From the NCBI GenBank assembly GCA_965153455.1, contig OZ234499.1, positions 1,612,001-1,676,000 of the forward strand: a DNA stretch of 64,000 bases, written 5' to 3'. Under the pieces are notes generated by a model that saw nothing but the letters and a program-made list of their open reading frames with translations, made no database searches and was not told where the DNA came from. This document shows, piece after piece, positions 50,697 to 61,548 of the stretch. Made by a program: the position numbers and the translations under genes. Each line of letters opens with the position of its first letter. The stretch's first letter is position 1. Source of the DNA: Sphagnum compactum (lineage: Eukaryota; Bryophyta; Sphagnopsida; Sphagnales).

Positions 50697-51514
50697 TGAC
50701 GCGCTCCCAAGGGACGTTAGTCCTAAGATGGGGCTAACTTGTTCAAGTTGCGGAAAAGTGAAGGACTCGGGGCACGCTCCCAGCCTTCAGCACTAAAAGG
50801 GGTAGAGGGGCGTGTTGAAGCTTCGGGATGGGATTAGGAAGAGTGACAAGCTTATTTACTTACTCGAACCTGCATCAAAACCAACCACAAGTTGGTTAGA
50901 TCACTTTCTGGATCAACCTTGGTGCTAGGACAAGCCACGGGCAACTCTGAATTCACAAGACTCACCGCGGCCTAGACTCGGGGGAACCCACCACCTTCGC
51001 CCATATAGTATTCTCTGCGTTCGCCCGCGGCACCCACATCCGAATGGCTTTTTATTTCGGGACTCCCTAGGAGGAATCTCGAAACTGTCCCGGTTTGGAC
51101 TCCCAGGACTTTGGAAGCTCATAGCTCCCAGCTCAGACCTCCGATTGAGATAAGGTCTGAAAAAATCTTGTAGCTTTCCTTAAGAGCTTTCCAACGGTGT
51201 GTCGCACTTCACCTGCACGCACCAGGGTCGGGTCGATTCCCGACTTTTAGTGGTTAGGAGTCGAATTGCCAATTTGACTCCCGGCCTGCTTTTGACCATA
51301 ACTTGTGCTGCAGATCTTCAAATGGCCCATGCAAGCCCATTTCGACATCTACACTTCAGGACCTTTCGAACGGTATAAAGAACTCTTCAATGCAAGGTGT
51401 TTTGACCCCTGCAATCAAGCTCTGAGTTTTTGGGAGTCCCGGAGGACTCCAAGTCCCCACTTTTGGGAGTGTGAGTTGCATCCTCACACTTTGCCTCAAA
51501 GTGGGGTTGCGACA
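50697..51514 (-). mobile_element. Solo LTR with 5-bp target-site duplication, copy B (reverse)
   Basis: An 818-bp LTR. On the - strand it runs from TGTCGCAACCCC to GCGCGTCA, so the termini are TG...CA. The five bases before it (50692-50696) and after it (51515-51519) are both ATGAC, a perfect target-site duplication. No internal domain adjoins either end. This is the standard outcome of recombination between the two LTRs of an inserted element. It is homologous to 41513-42335. Confidence 0.88.
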
Positions 51515-51519
51515 ATGAC

Positions 51520-54501
51520 ACCCACATCATTAAGTGCGTTTTAGTTGTATTTAAGGTATTTCATTAGTTTATTTCATAGTTAGATCTAGTAGGCCTTGCA
51601 GTTTAGCCTTGTAAGTGTGTTGCTTGGGTTTCCTTTGGGGCCACCCTCAAGGTTTACATTTCCATAAGGTTTTTATACCCCTATTGGGCACATTCGGGTT
51701 TTGGGTGTTCTTTTGGGATCTTTCCCTTCACATTTTCTTTTCTTCATGATGATTTGGATGATAATGTTTAACACATAGATGCCCTTCCTAGGTTGGGGGA
51801 TGTGTAGATGGCATTTGAGATTCTCATTTGTTATTTTGCTCAAAGGTTTATTACCTTCTTCATATTTTTTTCATTCTTGGATTTTTAACACCAACTAGTT
51901 TCATTTGATTCGACCTTCATTCATGTATTTGAGATACTTTTAGGGCCATTTTTTTGGAGTGTTTGAAAGCAACCTTAATTTGTTGGTAAGATTTTTTTCC
52001 CATTTTTAAATGTGGGATAGGTCTTGTCATTGTGGAGGTTATCACCCTGACATCATACTTGGGGAGCTAGGGGCTTGTTGCCCCAATCATCACATCCAGA
52101 TTCTTGTAAGACAATTGCGCATTTTTATTGGGGGCCATAAGGCCAACAATTTAAGCTCCACTTCCATTCCAAACCCACTTAAGGTGGCTAGCCCATAGAT
52201 TTGATAGGGATACACCTATTTTGTTTTATTCAAGGGGGAAAATGCACTATCACACATGATGCAATTTAGGAATTTTTCACCTCCATCATTAAGGATGCTA
52301 GGTTCTATGTTTCATTCAAGCAAACTCATGTATTTTGATGCCATTTTTCCCATCATTGCAACAATGAGTGGATATTGTGCTTATAATAGATGGTATTCAC
52401 ATTTTTGTAGATGTAGTCATTGTTGATTTGACTTGTGTAAATTTTATTTCGTAAGTTGTTTTTTTTCAGGGAGTGGTTGTGACAATTGCAACTTAAGCAA
52501 AGGTTGTGTCATATTGTGACCAACACCTTGAAGATGATTTTATCCCTTTAGTAGTAGAAATATTTGGATGGTTACATTAACAAGTTCATGATTTCCATCA
52601 TCACAACATAACATGGTGGGTGAAGGGCTTTGGAGGTCCTCCTCTTTTGATTTTATTTCATTTTATAAGTAAAGGGTGCTTGTGATTTTTCAAAAAAATT
52701 AGGCCAACCCTATCTTGCAATGAACAATTGTAGTGGTTGGAAAGGTTTTTTTTTTTAGATTTTGTGTTTTTTTAGGTTTTTTGCCCATCTCTTTGCATGA
52801 CTTATTTTGTGGTTTTAATGATGGGTTTAGGTCCTAAGGTTCTTGATTTCTCTTTTTAAGGCTCCCCATTGTGCATTTTGTACTTTTGGGTGTGGTATTT
52901 TGTTTGGACTTTGATCTTTTCTTTTTTCTTTCCTCTGTCCTTTGCTGGGTGTCTTTTCTTTCTTTATTTATTTATTAACTAGAGGGCATTGCATGCCACA
53001 AATCCATTCAATGAAAACTTGTGAAATCCCCAATGAAATTAGGTTATTATTGACGAAAAACTAAATTGCTCGACAGAAAAACAAAATTTTGAGGGAGAAA
53101 AATTTCATTTTGTAAAGCTTATTTTCCCTAGTGTAAGAAAAATTGTAGAGGATTTTACCTATAAGAAAAGGTCATGTTATGTGAGCCTTTTGGAGGGAGG
53201 TTGAAAATTTGAAAACCCACATAACAAGACCTTCCCCTACGTAAAGACCCATCATTTTTTTCTTATTTTTAAAATGAGAAATCAAAAATTGAAACTTTCG
53301 AAATTAAGAAGGCCCAATACAAATTATATTAAGCCTTTTGAATTTTGAAAGTTCCAATTTTTTGAAGTAAGTTATAGAGGTTAGTTATCAAAAGTCAATT
53401 AAATAAGATTCAGTATAAAAAAAAGTTTATTAACAAACCCTTTTCCGATGTAAAACATTACCGTGGTAATGACATTGTGGAGAAAATGTTGCAATGATAA
53501 GGACAATGAGAAAAGACAAATTGGTGAATAACTTGTAGCAAATGTAGTAATTGGCTACCGCCATGGGTACTATCAGATGGGTCACAAACTATCTCATCAA
53601 AGTTCATATATTTAGCAACGAATTCTACTTTCAAGTTTGCATCTATCTTTTCCCTAAATTTCAAGTTGAGCTCAAGTTCCTCCATCACCGAAAGCTAATC
53701 TTGATTGCAATGGAAAGAAGTTGAGAGAGCACCTTGTTTGGAATCCACTCACATACTAAAATTTTAAATCTCTATGCACGAAGGCATAGAGCTCACCTTG
53801 AGGTACTTTTGACCCCAGGAACTTGCAATAGTTCATGTAGGAATTTAAAGGATTGAATCAGATGACATTTTTTCATGATGACCCTTCCTATATTTTGCTA
53901 CATGGTTTGTGTAGATTAAACATTGATCTCTTTCAATTGACACGTATGGAATAGGGTCATAATCTAAATCATGTCATTGAAATCTTTAGAAGTTACTTTG
54001 AAAAGTTGAAGAATATTTTTTGAACTGTGTAAGTTACTGTTCCTACAACATCACTATGACATCTTTAGGATTCTGTAAGTTACTATTCCTGACATCATCA
54101 GTGAACATAATTGAGAGACCAAAATTTGCAAAAAAAAAAAAGCGACAATGCATTATAGTTGGAGAGCAACCTAAAAATACAAAGGAAAAAAAATGGTTGG
54201 TCTATACCTAAGGGTGGAAGGCATTGATAGTAATGCTTTTCACTTGGTAACAAACAAAGTGATCCAATTATTTAGATCACCTTATGCCCTCACCATAAGG
54301 TGCTTATGTGTAAGATCCCCACTCCAAGCGGGAGTGGGAAATTGTGTCATGTAAGGTGCACTTAATGTCCATTACAAAAGCATTATGATGTTGGTACATT
54401 TAGGCATTTCAACTTTGCCAGTGAATGCTGACACTTCAAAACCGGGCCAGACTTTTGTAGTGTATCTGGAAATACTCTTACAAAGAGTATTATAGCTGGC
54501 T
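51520..54501. other. AT-rich spacer, no gene seen
   Basis: Open frames remain short and show no domain. A - strand frame of 76 codons at 53458-53688 has a plausible composition but no recognisable motif or flanking exons. Nothing is assigned. Confidence 0.45.
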
Positions 54502-54546
54502 GGGCTTTACAAAAATGGAGGCAAGCTTTTCATTTTTGTAAAGCCT
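54502..54546. repeat. Inverted repeat with 14-15-bp arms
   Basis: Arms GCTTTACAAAAATG (54504-54517) and CATTTTTGTAAAGC (54531-54544) pair perfectly, extended by G54503-C54545, with a 13-nt spacer. A smaller hairpin (AATACTCT / AGAGTATT) lies just upstream at about 54472-54492. Together they suggest a small foldback element. Confidence 0.7.
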
Positions 54547-54879
54547 GATGGCCATTTTTTTTTTTGGTTTTCACATGATACCTATCACAAGAAAAAGAAA
54601 AGAAAAGAAAAGGTAGCACCTGATTTTTAGGCCGTGTAAAGCCCACGGAGGGGAGTTTTAGAGAACTTTGGGACTCCCTCAGCTCCCACCTTAGGTTCCC
54701 ATATCTCCATAAAGCACCCGTCCTGGGGCTTTAGCTTACACAAAAATTGACCTCCCAAAAAAGAAAAGGCTCTCAAGTATGGAGTTTTGTTCTTAGTGAG
54801 CGCCTTTTTATTAGCACATACACCCACGCACCCACAAAAGCAGCAAAAGCACAAAGAAAAAAGAAAGGAGCCAGCGAAC

Positions 54880-55357
54880 GACATATTGCGCGAAACGAGA
54901 GCGCTCATATTTCGAATTTCTAAATCCAAATTACAAACAATCAACGCACTTGTTCTCCCTCTCCCTCCGTCCCCCGACTCCCGCCCCTCCTCTCCCACGC
55001 CCTCTCTCTCTCTCTCTCAACTCTCGCCTTCAAATTCCAGCTTCCTTCGCTCCAATTCCACATGTTATAAGCTTCTCAAGGGTCTTCAATACCCATCTCT
55101 GCGGTTTTTACGTCGCGGGTTAACTTGGGCTTGACTCAGCGTTTTCTGCTTAGTTGCTTTGATGCTTGTGCAGATCTGTTGTTTGAGCTTGTGGATTTGT
55201 CTCTTTACGGTTTCTGACCTCACTAGTGTCCTACAGAGAAAGGAAGGGACGGGGGAACAGAGATAGATGTTCTGCATGTGTGTGTGTGGTGAAGGGAGAG
55301 GGGAAGTGTTTGAGTGCGTGGGTAATTTTAGGCTTTAGGGTGTTGTTGCTTGCAACT
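54880..55357 (+). promoter_or_regulatory. Probable promoter and 5' leader of the KEN-box gene
   Basis: Composition shifts from AT-rich to C/T-rich here. A CT run lies at 55002-55018, followed by pyrimidine-rich sequence and then the coding ATG at 55358. Plant leaders commonly have this form. No TATA box is assigned. Confidence 0.4.
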
Positions 55358-56446
55358 ATGGTTCGAGATTTGGAGCTATCTCAGGGGAATGGGGATGCTG
55401 AAGGTGGCGGTTTGATGAGGGGAGAGGTGGGTGTGGGTGATTTCTTTGAAGAGGATAAAGAGAATATATGTGTGTCCTTGGAGGATGTGGTGGAGCCGTT
55501 GTTGTTGCACCAGCGGAGTCCACTGCCTACGGGGTATCTGCGGTCGCCTCTGCAAGACATTACTGCAGTTCTCAGCTCTGTGAATGTATGTTTTTTTTGG
55601 CTCTGTTTAGCTCATTTTGGGTGTCTATGAAATTTTATGCCTGTGAATTTGATGAGGCCATTGCTCTAATAGGGTGGTCTTTTCTATTCTTACGTTTGCT
55701 TCCCACTGTAAGAACATTGTGGCAATCGTTTGTCTCTGGGTGCCAAGTTTGTCATTTACTCCTTCGTCTCCTTGCTCTTCTAGTCTGTCTCTTTCTCACA
55801 GAACATGTCGTATTGAAGTAATGTCGTTCTGGGTTTGTAGTGCTGATTTTCTCTGCATGTTGCAGTCTGGTGTTCGGATTTGAAGTTTTGACTCTTCTCT
55901 GTTCCTATTTTACAGCAGGCAAAGGAGGATGAGGGTGAATGCAGCAGGCATAAGAGGCCCCATCAGTGTAGGAGTCAGCAGAAGCTGTTAATGCAGCTAT
56001 GTTCTCCATTTGTGGAGGAGGTGTCTGCAACAAGTTTGCAGATAAGCCCATTTGGACAATGCACAGTGCTAGGTTGTACAGGAAGAGCAGGCCCCAGTGG
56101 ATCAATGGACCCTGTGACACAGGAGCTTGCACAACACCAGAACACTTCAAATGAGATTACAGAACAGAGCAGAGAGCTCGAGAGACTAGCTGAAGGAAAA
56201 GAGTCCGAAAAACAGGTGAAATTCAAGCACCTTGCTCTAGCAATGATGGCTTCAAAGCTCAGGAATGGTGCAGGTCCTGCCTCATCAAGCAGCCAGAAAG
56301 CAAAGAGGAGGAAACCATTTGTAAAACATATTGTGGGACAAAGTGTGCCAAGGTTTCAATACCCATTGAGGACAGCTCCTTGCCATTTCTCCCAGCCCCA
56401 GGTAGTATGGGTTGTGAATTCTTCAGAGCAAGATGTGTGTGCTTGA
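55358..56446 (+). CDS. KEN-box protein, possible POLYCHOME/UVI4-like cell-cycle regulator, two exons
   Basis: Exon 1 is 55358-55585 (76 residues). The donor is GTATGT at 55586 and the acceptor is TTTTACAG ending at 55915. Exon 2 is 55916-56446, with TGA at the end, for a total of 252 residues. A KEN motif sits in EEDKENICVS (residues 34-36). Residues 53-70 read RSPLPTGYLRSPLQDITA, with two RxxL (destruction-box-like) sequences. PLPxxYxRxPLxDIT resembles a motif I recall from the POLYCHOME/UVI4/OSD1 family of plant APC/C inhibitors. The C-terminal part has a basic stretch KAKRRK (204-209), a plausible nuclear signal, and ends QDVCA, without the Met-Arg tail typical of that family. The functional link is therefore inference. 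Alternatives are an APC/C substrate of another family or an unassigned plant protein. A second acceptor, CAGCAG, could shift exon 2 by one codon. Confidence 0.7.
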
Positions 56447-57704
56447 AGGCTTTCAGAAGCATCAACATCCTGCAAGTTTTCAGCTGCTCAAGACTCTTAG
56501 AACCCTAATCAGATACCAGGGACTTATGTTGAGCTTCAAAATTATGAAGAACTTGAATTTCATTTGCACCCATGTGTAATTGGCAACCTCCTGGTAGATC
56601 ACTAAAGACAGGTTGCAATTGTCATTCAAGGATCTTTGAATGCAGTGTAGTTGTTTCCAACAATTCAGCTCCCATGAATCTGGGTGTTACAATTCTCATT
56701 CAAGAAATCTTTGAACACAGGGAATCTTTAACAGTTCTGACCCCACAAATCTGGGGGCCAGTTGTAGGTTTTAATTTTAAGACAGTTAAGAAACTCTTCA
56801 CAAATAAAGTTTCAATGTACCTTTCAAATGTTCAAAGTTTATTGCAAGTTCTTGTGAATCTTCTTTGTATGTCCAATGTACATGAAGGCACTGAATTGGT
56901 CCATATTCCTGCTTCTGTATGGGAAGAAAAGAACTTGTTATGGGAAACAGAGCATGAACATGATACTGCTCTAAAGAGAGGAAATAAGAATAGGCAATGT
57001 GGGAGAGAATGTAGGTTGGTCTTGGTTCAATATGTGTTCTCCCCAAACAATTCTATTTGAGATCAGGTTCCACAGATACATGCAATAGCAATGTTTGCAA
57101 TGACAGTGCTCAAAAACATTTCTATGAAGGTCCCACCTGCAGGAAATGAAATTATCCCAATGAAATTGTTCGATTTCATGGTTTGATTTTTTCCTCAGTT
57201 GTTTCGAATGAACTAATACATAAATGTGTAATAGGGTTTGGTAGGTTAGTGAAAATTTTAAATGAGCAATGCAAATGGGAGAAAAGGACCACTATTATGA
57301 ATATTCAACAAAATAGGGTTGTGTAGGCTTGAAGATCACTTTTCTAGGTGAATTGGATTGTTGGGTTTAATGGTCTAAGTTTTTTTTCTTAGTTATTTCG
57401 AGTAATATATGTCCATATTTCATGCCCATGCCATTGACCTACGCTAAAATTGGTTAAGAACACAAGTAAAAAAATAATCTTGCAACCAATGAAGCAAGTT
57501 ATATGTACCTTTGAAGAGTTCATGTTATTCATACTATTTATCCTTCATCCATACAACTTCAAACCTTAAATTTTTAACCCATTATGCATCAAAATCATCC
57601 TTACAATTTGATTTCATCCATCATTTTTATATTCCATGATTGCATCCATAATTTTGTGAATTTTTCATCCTACTCATGGTCCAAGGCTCATGTAATTACA
57701 TTCT
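56447..57704. other. 3' flank of the KEN-box gene, grading into retroelement debris
   Basis: The first several hundred bases are probably 3' UTR. An open frame of 162 codons crosses 56572-57060 on the + strand. It has no domain or exon borders and the codon use of spacer, so it is not called. Confidence 0.45.
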
Positions 57705-58861
57705 TGTGTCTTGAAATTGCTTTTTCAAATAACTATAGTGATTATAAAAAGAAATTATATGTCTATACCAAAAGGTTTAGAGAAACCTTGCAACCTTCAA
57801 TTTTTTTTAAATGATTGAAATCCATATATGGATTGCATCAATCATCTCACACATGGTACCAATGCTTTTGACACATATTTACTCTCTAAAGGCTTCCGAA
57901 GATTATATCAAATCCCACCATTTATGTGAAATTTATCATCCTTGATTTTGGGATAATAGTAAACAACAAGATTAGCCTAATACATGATCTTATTTTCACA
58001 TCAAAAGAAGAATTTGAAATCACCTTGAAATATTTCATAATCATAATGATGGTTGGATTTTGTTCACCTAAACTAAATGATGGAAAGGCTTGTTGCTCCG
58101 GTGTAACATCGAAATTGTCATTCAATTTCTACATTAATGGAATGCAGTATCAAATATACCAAAGAAGATTGTCCAAAGACCTTAGCAAATCAAGCTCACA
58201 TGAGTACAATTCCATATTCCCAAGATGTTGACAACTTAATGCATGTATAGTGTATACATGCCTCAACTTTAATTACGTAGTTTCAAATTTATCCTAATGT
58301 TTATCAAATCATCAATTCATTGGCAAGGACTTAAGCGAATACTTCGACACTTATATAACACACTTAACATTGGATTCCATTGTTATAAAACTACAAATGG
58401 TTCAATCCTACATATCTATTTAGATGCAAATTGGGTGGGTGATCGAGACACCAAACATTCCACCTTTGCTTATTATTACTTAGTTGTTGACAAAGCCATC
58501 AATTGGTACAACACGAACAAAAAAATGTTGCCTTATTTAGCATCAAATCAAAATACATGGTTTTATGTAAAGCCACAACATAAGTTATTTGGTTGCACAC
58601 ATTTCTTCATGAGCTAGGTATCCCACAATCATCTTTTATTATTATTTATGTGAATAACAAAAGCGCCATTGCATTGATTAAACATCCAAAATTCCATGCA
58701 TGAAACAAACATATTACAACCCAACATCATTTCATTAGTGAACATATTTTTGAGCCAAAAGTATTCAAATATGCTTTCACTTTGGATATAATAATAAACA
58801 TTATCATAATTCATTACCACATGACAAGCATTTGAAATGTTTCAACAATCTTGGAATCTAA
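57705..58861 (+). pseudogene. Decayed Ty1/copia pol (reverse transcriptase to RNase H)
   Basis: Read across frameshifts, the segment gives the copia reverse-transcriptase landmarks in order. CLEIAFSNNYSDYKKKLYVYTK corresponds to the A-F-L-N-G and E-E-x-Y-M region. KSIYGLHQSS with TWYQCF is the K-x-L-Y-G-L-K-Q region. TYLLSKGFRR follows. LIHDLIFTSKEE is where the catalytic Y-V-D-D should be and is lost. Then come HWQGLKRILRHL, LDANWVGDRDTKHST (the S/D-A-D-W-A-G-D RNase H motif), VNNKSAIALIKHPKFHA with a stop, and LPHDKHLKCFNNLGI ending in TAA at 58859-58861. At least three frame changes and several stops are present, and key acidic residues are gone, so it is inactive. No LTRs were identified for it. 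The family identity is secure. Confidence 0.88.
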
Positions 58862-60776
58862 CCAATAATAGTTGTAAATGTGGGCCATGCTAGTGTAATT
58901 TTATGTTACATGGTTGCCCAATTTGTCTATTGTCAACAACCCATATTATTCATTAAGACACACCAATTGCTTCTTGCAAAAGACATTATTTCAATTTTAT
59001 TCAAACTAATGATACATTGGCATCAAATCCATGCTTATATGATTGTAATTGAACTAAACACACAATCTCATGACACCTAACATTTAAATTATGTGTATAT
59101 GACTTTTTTATATGACCATTTAGAGTGAGAATAACCTCAGAAGTTCAAATCCATAGGTTTGCATGTGTGCAAAAGATTTTATAATCATAGCAATGACACA
59201 TTTGAAAAACATTTGAGCTACAAAGTCTCCAAAAAAATTAACCAAAACACATAACTAGTAGTTTCCAAAGACAAGAATTACAAAAGGCAATACAAGACAA
59301 CTCTCTTGCAAAGGAGGAATTGGAGCCAAAAAGGTGATAGAAGTTTAACTATAACTCCATCCAAAACATTGTTAATTGAACTTCCAAGTAAATGTTCAAC
59401 TTTAGCATCCAAACATAAAACTAAAACATTTATTTAAAAAATAACATGGATTTAGAAATACACAAAATAATTCACATAAGGGTAGAAAATTCTTATTGTA
59501 TACCAAAGCCCATAGAACATCAATACTTGAAATCTATACAACATAAAGTTGCAAATCATGAAAGGTCAAAAAAAATGTGAAAACATGATGTTTCTTTCAC
59601 ATATTGAGTCTAATTACATCTCAAAATTGCACAATTTTTGTAGACATCATTAATTTAGTATTTGCACAACCTCAAACTTCACTTTTAACAACAACATTTG
59701 CAAACAATGGAATAAGTGCAACCAAAGATAGTGTGAACAAGAGAAGACATTCAAAAGGAAACTCAATGAAATAAGGTAGAGAGCAAAATTAACCTAGTTT
59801 CTTTCATGAACATTTTTCAAACATGAAACCTTTTGGATGAATATAGTAATGTAAGATTACAATAGTTCATAAATAATCTATTAGACTATTACATACAATA
59901 CAAAATGTATTCAAAATGGACACATGTAGACCTTATAGGATTACAACCATTGATATTTATGTCTTTATGTATAAGAAGACAACTTATCCTTAATACAATC
60001 TATCTTAGTTTCCTTTGTATTGAAATGTCTCGAGTTCATAGTTCCAATAACAACAAAAACTTCTTGTTTACATAAAACATTGTGTTTAATAGCATTGCAA
60101 TTGTTCCAATCAAATGTATCTTCTAGTTTACTCGTACAAAATGTTTTATAAAACTTGACCATAGATGCAACTTATGATACACAAAGTTTGTGAGTTTTAG
60201 AGGGTATAGGTATATTAATATCATGATTTTTAATTAATTAATTAATTAATATTATTTTCATGATCTACTATGATATTATTATATGAGGAGTGAAATGATG
60301 AAACGTTGCCAAGCATAAATTAAAAAAACACACAACTAGGGTCAATTTTTGTCATTAACGAATCCAATTTTGTGACTTTGAAATGATCATGTGCAGAAAT
60401 AGAAAAAGCCACATTTGGGACATTTGTGAAGTCCCTTTTGTGTCTTGTCATAATTTGGTTCTAAATGTCATCCATATGAACGAACGTGTCAAGTCTCATC
60501 CTTTCAAGTCTCATCCCTTGATGTGCACACTGCTGCTGTGTTTTGAAGACGAAGAAGACGACGTCGAAGAACCGGAAGAAGTCGAAGACGAAGACGAAGA
60601 CGCAGAGGTGTCCGCCAAATTCAAATGATCTGCGTTTTCCCACGAATCAAGCGCTGTAGCTCTTTCTCTGGGCTGAGTTTGGAGATGGGTTTATCGAAAT
60701 CTGCTAAAAAAAAAAAGATCCGAAGCTCCGATGAGGTGAAGAAAGAGCGAGAAGACGCGAGAGGTTTTTGTTTTTG
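58862..60776. other. AT-rich spacer and upstream region of the TPR gene
   Basis: No gene before the TPR locus. A TTAA run lies at about 60231-60250. At 60541-60610 a GAAGAC/GACGAA triplet tract gives an acidic open frame (ending DEDEDAEVSAKFK, stop at 60626-60628) just upstream of the TPR gene. It may be leader sequence or chance, so it is not called as a gene. Confidence 0.45.
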
Positions 60777-61548
60777 ATGGAGATTCTGGTGACCTTGGCG
60801 ATGGTTGTGCTCGGATTAGGTTTGTTGTGGGCAGTCAAGATGCTGGGTAGCACTGTGGCGGGCAGGATGCGTGCTCGTGGGGCATCGCGGTCGCAGGCGC
60901 GGCGACATTTCGTGAAGGCCGCGCAGTTGTTGGCGAAGTCGCGGAGTCCTGGGAACGCCGGGGCAGAGGGGCGGAAGATAGCGCGCGAGGCCGTGGCTGA
61001 AGCGGATGCTGCCATTCTTCTGGACCCTAAGGATGCCGCTATGCACATTGTGAAATCTTTGGCACTGCAACAGCTGGGTCGCCCTGCCGCCGCTGTGAGC
61101 TCCCTGAGTACGGCCCTCACCAAACCCGCTTCTCGTTCCCTGTCCCCTTCCGAAAAGGCGGAAGCGCTTGCCAAGCGCGCAAGTAAGTCTTTTACTCTCG
61201 GGAGTTAGTGATTTGTCAACAAACCCTAACTGCATTTGAGCTCATGAGAAACCCTAAATGAAGAGGGTTTATGAAAATGAAGAATGCACTATGAATGACA
61301 TTGTCGCTGAATTTGCTTGGATTGTGTTTCCAGGTCTGTTTTTGGAGCAGGACAAAGGAAGGAGAGGTCTGGATTTAGCCATTGCAGATTTGGAAGAATC
61401 CTTGAGTCTGAAAGCAGACAATGTTGATGTACAATGCATGTTGGCAAGTTGCTATGAGAAGAGCGGCCAAAAGGAGAAGGCAGTTGCAGCCCATCAAAAG
61501 TCCCTTGATCTTGATCCTGACTTTTCAGAAGCTAAGAAAGGCTTGTGA
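60777..61548 (+). CDS. Small membrane-anchored TPR protein, two exons
   Basis: Exon 1 is 60777-61182, with donor GTAAGT at 61183. Exon 2 is 61334-61548 (stop TGA), entered after TTTCCAG. The split codon A|GT gives Ser136. The product is 206 residues. Residues 3-20 (ILVTLAMVVLGLGLLWAV) form a hydrophobic segment, a likely single N-terminal membrane anchor or signal-anchor. Residues about 42-135 hold a helical region with a TPR-like repeat (EADAAILLDPKDAAMHIVKS then LALQQLGRPAAAV). The second exon carries a clear TPR (LEESLSLKADNVDVQC, ASCYEKSGQKEKAV, LDLDPDFSEAK). This layout resembles a class of small plant TPR-like proteins of unknown function; a scaffold or co-chaperone role is inference. 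Exon 1 is strikingly GC-rich relative to exon 2 and the flanks. Confidence 0.85.

Noticed and set aside
54787-55134. 115-codon + strand frame before the KEN-box gene
   Set aside because: No ATG start. It crosses the CT-rich leader and has no conserved motif; it is best explained as 5' UTR.
56572-57060. 162-codon + strand frame after the KEN-box gene
   Set aside because: Composition matches spacer and 3' flank, and there are no recognisable domains or exon borders.
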